Below are positions 50,039-61,404 of a DNA stretch of 64,000 nt, one piece after another; within the stretch, counting starts at the first letter, position 1; each line of letters begins with the position of its first letter. The position numbers were made by a program, and so were the translations under genes. This DNA is from Seriola aureovittata. Lineage: Eukaryota > Chordata > Actinopteri > Carangiformes > Carangidae. The notes under the pieces were generated by a model. It was not told where the DNA came from and ran no database searches. It worked only from the letters and a program-made list of their open reading frames with translations. The stretch lies in contig NC_079369.1 of NCBI RefSeq assembly GCF_021018895.1, positions 7,042,694-7,106,693 of the forward strand, read 5' to 3'.

Positions 50039-53000
50039 ATGGACGATAACAAAACAGTACTGGTCGAGAGCCTCATTGTGTGGGTGAGTGTCTTTGCCTC
50101 TGTGAATGTGTCGCCTGAGACAAGGAGACCGTGGAGTCGATTTCATTACCTGTTTGTAGGTGGTGGGGGTGGGGTGTCAGCGAAAAACACCGTTCACCAG
50201 CTGAGAGAAAAATTAGGCAAATATGAACCAGAGCAGGTGATCTTCAGTGGGTCAAACAGCAACTGTTGTACGTCGTTATTACAAAGATTAGCTTCAGTTG
50301 CGGCAGTTACTATAACCGTTGGTGCACCGGCACGAAACGTAGCTGGGTGAGGAGCATATACCGCAGGCTAGTGAATATAAAGTTACCACCTAGGAGCTAC
50401 AAAGACTATAATGTCGTTCAGTTTAGTTGATCCTCGCGGATTTAAGGTGCTAATCCAATTAACCAGGAGATATTTGTGGAATGTGGCTCTTTTTTTTGTT
50501 TGTTTGTTAACGTTATGCAACTGATTAATGATGAAGCTAACACCAGCAGTAGTACAGTACCTTCAAACTGTAGCTAGCTAGCGTTGCTGCACCTGTTCCT
50601 GTCTATGGGTGTGAATCAAATGTTTTGTTGGCTACCTTATGCGTTAGTAACCGGATAAAGGATTGATTAATTAGATCTCTCATCAGGTTCATCTGATTTA
50701 AATCCTGCGGCTGTATCCAAGCCACTCCAATTACTTATGTGTTTGTTGAACAACAGCATTACTAAGTAAGGGGTTAGATCAACTTATCCCACCAGGGTTT
50801 CATCCAAAAAGTGGACTGAATTTTAATGTTAGATGTTGACGTTTTCAAATGATGGTGTTCTCCATTTGGACTGACACCTTAGTTGGTGGGAGTGAACCTC
50901 AGTCAGGATGTGTCCAAGACGCTGAGATGTTCTCCTAGGAGAATTCACCTTACACCATTGCTGCTAGTTGAATTATTTACATTTGCCCGTTGTCTGTTGA
51001 GCTTTTGTTTCTTTACCACTACTATCTGCAGTCCAACCTGCCATCTCTCTATCCATCCATCTGTCAGTTTGCCTCAGACCTCAATTCTCTCCTATCTGGT
51101 ACTTATTCTTCATACTGGTTTTTGAGATCAGTCCACCACCTCAGCACATCTGCATTGTTGTGGAGAAACCCTTGAGTGTTGAGTGTTTGGTTAATAACAC
51201 ACAACTGCATTATTCCCCGTACTCTCCATGGATTGTTGATCTGCCCCTGTGATGATGCTGTGTTTTTGGTCTCTCAGCTGCAGACCTTTAACACTCTCGC
51301 GCCCTGCAGAACAGTGGAGGAGCTGACCACTGGAGCGGCAATATCGCAGGCACTGCATCAGATGTGAGAGGGCACACACACATACACAGCACAGACACAC
51401 AAGAATACGACATATAGGGTCTGCCCCATTAATCATGATATCTGGCCACTCTACAGATACATTATTTACAGCCAGTTGTCTCTGGTTCAGATAACTCACA
51501 TCCCATGCAGCGGCCTGGCACTTTAGTTAAGCCAGAAAAGCAAAGGAGAAGCTTTTTTTGTTCACCACTTAACTGCATTGATTCCACTTAAAACCAATAA
51601 ATAGAAAAGCTTATTGTGTAAACACAAGATTTTAAGGGTTGGACACTCAAAATCAAAGGACAATAACTTTTTTAAGAATCCTCAGTGTTGATTCATTTAG
51701 TGAGAAATCCATAGTAGAGGAAGGATTTGCGAGTTTCTTTTCAAGCAGCAGTCTGTTGTGCTTTGAGTGAGTGGTGAGACTAATCCTTACTTGTTTGTGC
51801 TATAACTATTGTTCTCCCCACTTACATGTAGAATGCACAGCTGAATGAAAGAACCCTCCTGTCTTCCAGGGATCATTTAAAGTAATTCTGGGAAATGTAG
51901 GAAATGACTGCCTTAAGTAAAAGGGTTGACAGAAGTAAACTGCAACACTAGCACTCAGAAATACCTCCTGAAATACATACAACATGTTGTGTGTGTTCTG
52001 CAGAGACCCAGCATGGTTCACCGATGGATGGCTGGGTCGTATCAAAGCAGATGTTGAGGACAACTGGAGACTGAAGGTACAGAGCAATGCCATCTCGCTG
52101 GTCCTCCGTGTGTCCTCTCTGACTTTCCTCTTCATGTTTTGCTGAACCCCCCTGTGTGCTAAATCCTCTGTTTGCTTCAATCCTACTCAACTGTCCTTGA
52201 CACTGACCTCCTACCTGCTCCAGGGGGGGGGCTTCTCCTGGCTTACCCTGCACTCTGACCCTGCGCTCTGACTCCTCTGGTGAAATGTGTACATGTATGT
52301 TTGTCCATATATGTCAGTAAGGGTGATTTAGAAAAAAAAAAAAAAGTCATGTCCCCTTCTTTCTTTCTGTTTGGCTGTGACTGTGTTTTCCCTGCTACTG
52401 CTTTTTCCTCCCCAATAGGCCTCTTTCACAGAAGACATTTTGACATTTGACAACAGGAAAAGCACATTTAGGTGCTTCAATTTCAGGGTCCTGGTATAAA
52501 CCCTTTTCACTGCAGACATATTGACTTGGTAAAGCCAAGAAAAAGAATAGCACAGGTGGAATTTATAACATTAATGATGGCTGCCCTCCATTTAGCTGAG
52601 CTAGTTCCAGGGCCCTGGTATATTATTATTTAATGTTTTTATTTACACCTTTGCTTTTCCTGCTTTGACGAGTTGTGAAAAGTGTCTATTTTGCATGCCG
52701 GTTCACTGTCACACTGTCATGGCTTACCGGGACGCTTTAATAGCCAAGTCATTGTTAATATTATTAGTAGGAAAGCTATTACATGTCAAAATGTCTGCTA
52801 GGCCTATTATTTTCTCACATGTGCACATTTGAAAGTTTTTAATTTTATCATTGCATGATTATTATATGCGTGTGAAGGTTATTGGCTCATATTTGCACTA
52901 TAAACTGAGTTCATAATGATTCACAATCTTGTGTATGATCTTCTCAGATGAACAACCTGAAGAAGATCCTTCAGATGGTGGTTGACTATTATAATGAGGT

Positions 53001-55222
53001 AGGCTGTGGTCATGAAAACAACATCCTCCTCGTGCGTGTGTTCATTTGGTGCCTATGGGACTCATAGTATGCACTGTTTACCTAGTGCAAAGTCCCAGGT
53101 GACTTTCATAAAGAAAATGCAGTGTGTAGTTGAGGTCAAAACAAGCAGCTCAAGTCTGGTACACGATACATCCACAATACGATGGTGTACTGAAGCCCAG
53201 CATTGTTTTCTAATTAAAATCTTAATTTTGCTAAGTTAACACGTGACTGAAATATTTTGCTCAGCAATTGTCTTAGTTGTAGCAATACTCTGCTGCCACT
53301 TTTTTGTCTTGATTTGAAAACTTGTGCAGTTTCACTTGTTACTTGTTCACTTAGAAAGTGTTAGCACACTCACATTTTAAGTGCTTTATCTCTTCCTCCA
53401 GGTCTTATCCCAGGAGATATCAGACTTCCCCTTGCCAGATCTGGCCCTGGTAGCAGAGCATTCAGACCCTGTGGAGCTGGGGAGGCTGCTGCAGCTCATA
53501 CTCGGCTGTGCTGTCAGATGTGAGCGTAAACAAGGCATGTGACTGCTTCTATGTTGTGTGCAATTTGTATGCACAAATGAGACACAGACAGATACTCAAA
53601 TATCTGCAGTATAACTGTGCTGTACAGTGCAGATAGAAGGGGAAACTGTTCCATCAAAATCCAGTTAGGTTAAGGCCGTCAGCCAAACAATGTTTAATTA
53701 TTGTCCTGCCAAGGCACTAACAAAGGCAGAGCCCATCAGGCAGCCTGACTCGGAAATCAATGACGGCAGTGTTATTGTACATTTGGAACCAGCACACAGA
53801 AGTATTAAGTAATGTGTTTAATGAATCTTTCTCACTCCACTGACAGAATACATTCAGATCATCATGACGTTGGAGGAGTCTGTGCAGCATGTTGTCATGA
53901 CAGCCATCCAGGAGGTCAGTCCATCTTAACACCAACTTTCTCCTTCATATTTTAGAGATATTGAAAATGTCCAGAAAAGTTTGGCTGAACAGTTGTACCA
54001 TTTTTTTCAGTAACTGTAATTTTCCTCAAAGTGTCTGTCTCAAAGGGACTTTGGCAGCAGCAGGAGTTGTTAAGGGAGGCTTTAATGAGTCTGTATAATA
54101 AATCCAGTGACATTTTTTTTCTCTCCAGCTCATGAGTAAAGAGACCATGGCCCCATTTGGAGCAGAGCTGTCAGGGGACTTGGAACAGCAGGTCAGTGTT
54201 ATTACTACAGAGATCTAAATCCCTCTAAATGATGTTCCTTCTGCTATGAAATTCTCTAACTAAGTGGCGATGCGGTCTCTATGACCAGCTTGTTGGGTAT
54301 GAACAGAAAAACCTACACCATATATATTATGGGTCTATCTTTAACCACAGCAAAGGGAGCACAGTAAGAACCCCTCAAGTGTGTTAGAGCTATCTGAAAT
54401 TATTATTTTCATTTGAAAAGAACACACAAGTTATTTTATTTAATTCAGTATTTGGTCTACAAATTGTATAATGACAGATGCTCATCACAAGTCTTTCACA
54501 TTTTTTCTGACTGGCAGAAAAACAAAACTAAAGGTGTTTAATTTACAGTGATATAAAAAGGAGAAAAGCAAGTAAAACCACCCTCAGTGCTTAGAACATG
54601 ATTCATTCAGTAATTTTATGTTGGTTGATCGACTAGTCAATTTATTTACTCATCCTTTGGACTGTAATGTACTGTATTAAACTGCTTAAGTCACCAGTCT
54701 AACATTTGACAGACAGTTAGCATCATAGCTGAAGCTAATGTCACTAATTCAAAGGAGTGAGACATTTATTCTTATGGATCTGTGTGAGGAATAGCATGAT
54801 CACTGTGCAGAGAATCCCAGAACTCAAATATTGACTCTCCTTGCACATTGCAGTGCTCTGGGCGTCAGGCAGAGGGACGGTGAGAGGTGTAACAAGCTTA
54901 ACATTGGGTGAAAATGGAAAATGGCCATACCTTGATGATTTCACATTAGATTCGCTTTAGTGAAGACGGAAAATATGCAGTGCATGAAGAGGGAGTGATA
55001 AAAAAAGGTTTAAAGCCTGTCAAGTCTTCTGACCTAAGTAATGCAGCAGAACCAGTGTATCTGTGTGTCTGGTATGCATGAGTTAGTGAGGTGTGTGTTA
55101 CTTACTTCAGCTTCTCCTTCATGTTTGCAGTTAAAGAAAGCCCTCGAGGATCTTGCTGAACTTTTAGCTGAGAAAGAAGCATTAGCCCAACGCTGTCAAG
55201 AGCTGGACATACAGGTGAATAG

Positions 55223-55271
<49 letters not shown>

Positions 55272-56623
55272 CATACACTTGTGTACAGAAACATGTACAT
55301 TAATATGATTCATTTACATCCGTCTAAGCTCAATGCTTTCTTGCTGATATCCAGCTCTCCATGTCTACACACCCACACACATGCATGCTTCTGTGGTACA
55401 GTATAAACAGGAGTTGTGTAATTCGCTGTAATGCTTGGGTCCATTGTCTGGAGCTGCTGTGGCAGAAGGACTGTGAGCTTACAGTCTGGGCTCTCCTGGC
55501 TCACACCGTGGCAACTGGTCCATGCTCTGGCACTGCTAGAAGGCCTCACTCAGCACTGTACAGGCAGACTAAATTTAGCATAGCCTCTGATCAACTGTTC
55601 AACTGGACTCTCGACAGATTGATTTGTTCTGTCCCCAGTCTTGCTCATCTCTCGCCGCAGCGAGGTAAGTCCAACATGGCTGACCGTTCGGCAGAACTAA
55701 ACCCATCTAAACCAGCTGCTCAAAATGTTTACTCTAACTCAGCTAACAGACGGCTCAATCAAGATCCTGTTCCAGACTAGTCCTACAACGTGTGTTTTAA
55801 TATTCAGCAATTCACCCAGGGGCATCTCTGTCATAGTAAGCGTTTTGCAGTCAATCATCACATTATTTAAAAATGCCTCTTTGTCTATATAGGATTACAG
55901 GACAGCCTATAGAGGAGAACAACAGAAGTTAGAGGCAGGGCAAAGTTTCAATATTATTTTTTATGAACGTTCATTAAATTATGAATTCTGATAATTCCAA
56001 TCTTATGTTTCATTTTATAAAATCCTGTTGTCTAATGATTTTAAACTAACTGATAATAGACAACAAAATTAGTTATTGCAGCTTTTTCATTTTACATGTG
56101 TAAAAGTTTTGTCTAAGGTAAATGACTGAAACATTGTTCAAAGCATGGAACAAAAAGTTTATTATCATGTTTTTTTGCATACATTTTCCATGTATATCAG
56201 AAAAATGCTATTCTTTTTATTATATTGCTTTCAACCATGTAGCCCAGCCCTGATTTAAATGTGTAGCTTCTGATGTGAGACACTGATTCATCTTGGAGGT
56301 GTTTTGTACACATGCAGGACTTTTAAACAATGACAATGAATTAATCTCAGACTAATAGTCCAATGTATGGTGGTAAAATATACTTGAGATGAATGGGTGA
56401 GAAGTGAATTCAACTAACCATTTATTAACATATTTGCTTAAAGTGCACGTTGTCTGTGCTCTGTTTCCAGCATGGATTAATTCCACTGTTTGCTTTAACA
56501 GCTGGGAGAGGAAGTGATATAAGGGGTCTGTGTTTTGATGCTCAGATGTGACTTTGCTGCTTTGCATGAAATAATTGACCAAAGAGAGTGTCAACATCAT
56601 AAAATATCCCTGGTGACTTGATG

Positions 56624-56664
<41 letters not shown>

Positions 56665-59600
56665 TATATTGTGAGTGGCTCTAACATCTTGTTGTACCTG
56701 AACAGGTGGCTGTTCTTCAAGAGGAACGAAACAGCTTATTGGCTGAGAATGATGTCCTAACTGATCGGGCCAATCAGCTCGACACCTTCGATGACCCTAG
56801 CACACCCTCAGGAAGGAAACACAGCCAGTTACAGCAACAACTGGAGACACTGCAGGAGGAGAACTTCAGGTTTGTCACTTCCTGCTCAAATGTTCTGCAG
56901 CAACCTCAGTGTGACTGTGAGAGACTGAATGATTATGTGTGTTTGCATCTTTTAGGCTGGAGGCTGCCAAGGATGACTACAGGATCCACTGTGAAGAGTT
57001 GGAGAAGCAGCTGATTGAGGTGCAGCACCGTAATGACGAGCTCACCAGCCTGGCAGAAGAATCTCGAGCTCTCAGAGATGAACTGGACGTTCTCAGGTCT
57101 GTGTAGGAAAGTGGTAGAGGATCCTCTTTAACTCAGAGTGCAGACCACAAAAATAAACCAAGTAAAATAAAAAGGCAGGGCTGAAGGAGCAGTAAACAGA
57201 TAGACATCTTTTGTTGCCTCCTAATGAGAAATTAGCAGACAGCTAGGCAGTTAGATGGAGAGGGAAGGCCAGGAACATGATTTCACTGATTAGCAAAAAC
57301 TCAACCAGACAAGATGAACTAATCAGTGAAATTAGCTGATGGTGTGTTTTGCTGTCCTTGACAAAGAGAGTTATTCTTGCTGAAGCACAAACAAGAAGAA
57401 GCAGGAAAACGACCTCAATACACAGTGTAGTGGAAGTGAAATAACTCTAAACATGTTTGAAAAGTTAAAAATATATATTCATAGGGCCAATGTTCTTCAT
57501 CTGTGCCAGTTGAAACTAATGATGTAGCACCAACTGCCAGATGTAGTACTCACCCTTAAAGTTTACTTTGGAGTGTGCACTTTCCCTGATTTATCAAACA
57601 ATGCTAATTCCATTCACTTTGCCTACTTTTCGATTTTGTCCCAATCTTACATGTTGGATTGAAGTGGCCCAAAGCACATGAGCTTGTTCATTGTGTTACA
57701 TCCTGTTTTATTTTGGTGTTTCCTGTTAATCATCTGTTTGGCAGACACCTGTGCTGATTAGTGGGCTGAGTCTATATAAGCAGGTCCTCTTTGTTCAGCT
57801 CGCTCTCTCTCCATCCTGCTGCAGCAGCACCTTTCTGGTGCTAGGTATCTGGTCTCCATTGATTCCTGCATTGTCCTTAAGTTACTGTAATAAATTCATA
57901 TGCAGTACCTTCCTACTGGTGTGGTGTCCATTATTATGTTCGGTGTTTGAGCCAGCCGTAACATAATAATGGGGGCTCGTCCGGGATACAAACGTAGTCA
58001 TTTAGTTTCTGGGTAGTTAGTGAGGTCATGTATGTGCAGCCACATGAGGTAGTTTGCTGAACTTGCCCAGTGAGTAAGCCGACGGGTGCTAGAGAGACCA
58101 ACACCACTTTGTTATTTTTGTGTGATAGCCCTGGGGTGGTCTATGGCGTGCCCGGGTGCATCACTGAAGATAAATAGGTAAAGTAAGGTAGTAACCCTGT
58201 GAGTTAGATAGGGAACTGGGTTAGTCTAGAGTAAGAGGTTAGACATGTCACAATCCATCTTAAGAGTAGCATGCGGCTGCCCATGATGACCGGTGTGAGG
58301 CTTCTTTGTGTGTGAAGGAGCTGTAGTGAGGATTTGGGGTTTAGTGTTGAACATTCATAGTAAAGCTGTCACTGTTGTTACCCTTGTACCTTTTGTGAAG
58401 CTGCTTGACTATGTGAGTTTCTTTCGAGAGCGTCTCCATCATGCCTGCGAAGTAGCCAAGCAGGCCATGGCAAACTCTGTTTAGAATGAAACGGCAATTT
58501 GACAAAGATGCTGTGCCGCGCTCTTTCCAGCCTGGAGATTCAGTATTGGCTCTTCTGCCTATACCTGGGTCAGTGTTACAGGCCAGGTATGCTGGGCCTT
58601 ATGTGGTTGAGAAGAAGCTGAGGGACACAGATTATGTAATTTGTACTCCAAACAGGAAGCGTAAGTCTCGTGTGTGCCATATCAATATGTTGAAGTTGTA
58701 TGCTGCCCGGTCTCAAGAGGAACAAAGCCCTTCAAAAGAAGTGAGTTGTATTGCTGCAGTTTCAGTTGTTAACACTTGCCCTGCTGATGATGGTTTGACT
58801 AAAGACAATGCGCCTGCTCTGGGTGCCCGGCTGCAGAACTCACAAGAGTTGGTAAATCTAGAGACTCATGTGTCTTATTTTTCTGACTCTCAAAGGGAAG
58901 ATGTTCTCCAGCTGATACGTGGCCATCTTGCTTTGTTCTCAGATGTACCCACTTGCACAAATGTATTGCAGCATGATATTGACGTAGGTGATAGTACTCC
59001 GATCAAGCAGCATCCTTATCGTGTGATCCCTATCAAGCGTGAATTAATGCAGAAAGAGGTTGAGTACTTGTAATGGTCTTGCAGTTCCCAGCACCAGTTC
59101 TTGGAGCTCACCTGTTTACTGGTCCCAAAAATCTGACTTGACTCCTAGGTTCTGCACAGACTATCTGAGAGTTAACAGTGTAACCAAACCTGACTCGTTC
59201 CCTCTTCCCCGTGTTGAGGACTGCATTGATGGGGTAGGAACAGCTTGTTATGTGACAAAGCTAGATTTGCTTAAGGGTTACTGGCAAGTTCCCTTGACAC
59301 AGAGAGCCTCTGATATCTCTGCCTTTGTCACCCCTGACAACTTTTTTCAGTATACTGTAATGGCATTTGGCATGCGTAACGCCCCTGCCACCTTTCAGCG
59401 ACTCATGTGGACAGTGTTGTGTGGTGTAACTAACTGTGAGGCCTATTTAGACGACATTGTAGTGTATTCACCTGACTGGGAGAGTCACATGAATACTCTC
59501 CTGACCGTTTTCCAGCGCTTTGAAAATGCCTCGTTGACCCTGAGTAAGTGTGAGTTTGCAAAAGCCACCATCACTTATCTTGGCAAGGAAGTAGGTCAGG

Positions 59601-61359
59601 GACAGGTTCGTCCCCGTGCAGCTAAGATCAGTGCTGTTGCTGAGTACCCAGCTCCCATCACCAAGCGCCAGTTACTATAGGGCTTTTTGTCGTAACTTTG
59701 CTACTATTGTTTCTCCCCTGACTGCCCTTGTCAGTCCTGCTAGGGAGTTGGTGTGGGATTTCAGATGTGAGCAGGCATCCCAAGCTGTGAAAGCTGTCCT
59801 GTGTAATTCACCAGTTTTTGCTGTCCCCAACTTTGCTGTTCCGTTCAAGCTAGAGGTCGATGCTAGTGGTGCTGGTGCTAGAGCTGTTCTGATCCAGGAA
59901 GACTCAGCAGGCATCGATCACCCTGTCTGCTATTTTTCCAAAAAGTTCTCACAGACCCAGCAGAACTACAGCACGATTGAGAAAGAAGCTCTGGCTTTGC
60001 TGTGGGCTCTACAGCATTTTGAGGTATATGTTGGTTCCTCTGTGCAGCCTGTTCTGGTTTATACAGATCATAAACCATTGGTTTTCCTACATCGCATGTA
60101 TAATAGCAACCAGAGGCTTATGCGTCGGGCTAACATCGTTCAGAACTACAATTTGGACATTCGACATAAGAAAGGCAAGGAAAATGTTGTAGCTGATGCT
60201 CTGTCACGCGTGTACGAATAATGTCACCTGTAAGTGCCATCTTATGGGGGGGAGTGTGACATCCTGTTTTATTTTGGTGTTTCCTGTTGATCATCTGTTT
60301 GGCAGACACCTGTGCTGATTAGTGGGCTGAGTCTATATAGGCAGGTCCTCTTTGTTCAGCTCGCTCTCTCTCCATCCTGCTACAGCAGCACCTTTCTGGT
60401 GCTAGGTATCTGGTCTCCATTTATTCCTGCATTGTCCTTAAGTTACTGTAATAAATTCATATGCAGTACCTTCCTACTGGTGTGGTGTCCATTATTATGT
60501 TCGGTGTTTGAGCCAGCCGTAACAATTGATATTTGTGCATTTAATTTGTGTTCATATAGGAGCTGCTCAGATCGAGTGGTGATGCTGGAGGCCTCAGTGG
60601 AAACATACAAACGTAAACTGGAGAATCTGGGCGATCTGAAGAGGCAGATGAAGCTGCTGGAGGAGAATAACATGACCTACATGCAAAACACTGTCAGCTT
60701 GGAGGAAGAGCTACGCAAAGCCAACGCTGCTCGTGCACAGCTCGAGACATACAAGAGACAGGTAACTGATGGTCGCAAAGGGAAACTCCAACCTCCAAAT
60801 AAAAGTCACATCATAATTAAATGCCACTCGCTAGGAAATATGTATTTACCATTTTGTGTGTTCACGTTTGCTTTTAGGTCCAAGAGCTACACAGGAAGTT
60901 GTCCGAGGAGACAAGGCGAGCAGACAACCTCGCCTATGATATGAAGAAGCTGGAGGAGAAGCACGACACTGTGATGAAGGAGAAAGAGGTGTGGCAGCTT
61001 TTGAAATGTGTCGGGAGGAAATGCCACTCTGTAAAACTCTTTACTTACACTTGTACTGTTTTTTAAAATCTCATCCCATCCACTAGAGGATCATCATTGA
61101 AAGAGATTCTCTTAAGGAGATCAATGAGGAGCTGCGATGCACTCAGGCTCAACAGCATCAGCTCTCCCAAGCAGGTATGTCTCTGGGTAGTCAGAGCTAA
61201 CAACATTGACCCACCTGTCACTTTGATATTGTAAAATGCACATAATTTTTCCATGTAGGGATGCTTCCTTCCAGCAGCCCGAGCCATGATAACCTGGCAG
61301 CTGAATTAATGCCCATTGAGTACAGGTAAGAGATGCTGCTTCTGACAACATAGGACTTG

Positions 61360-61404
<45 letters not shown>

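Larger units (their letters stand above)
55215..56705 (+). other. hook1 intron 8
   Basis: This 1.5-kb intron starts with a CA tract and ends with a 37-T run about 40 nt before exon 9. No coding sequence was supported in between. Confidence 0.6.
57694..60524 (+). mobile_element. Gmr1-like LTR retrotransposon, internally deleted
   Basis: The 2831-bp element lies in hook1 intron 10 in the sense orientation. Order: 5' LTR, proline-tRNA primer site, about 400 nt of leader, integrase C-terminal remnant, reverse transcriptase, RNase H, polypurine tract, 3' LTR. It is flanked by the 4-bp duplication ATTG (57690-57693 and 60525-60528). There is no gag, protease or integrase catalytic core, so it is non-autonomous. 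Integrase upstream of RT, with Ty3/gypsy-type RT and GPY/F domains, is the arrangement described for Gmr1-like elements of deuterostomes. The coding part has at least three frame breaks. Confidence 0.85.

Noticed and set aside
57694..60524. Ty1/copia element, suggested by integrase before RT
   Set aside because: The RT sequence, the GPY/F module and the proline-tRNA primer site are Ty3/gypsy-like, so a Gmr1-like element fits better.
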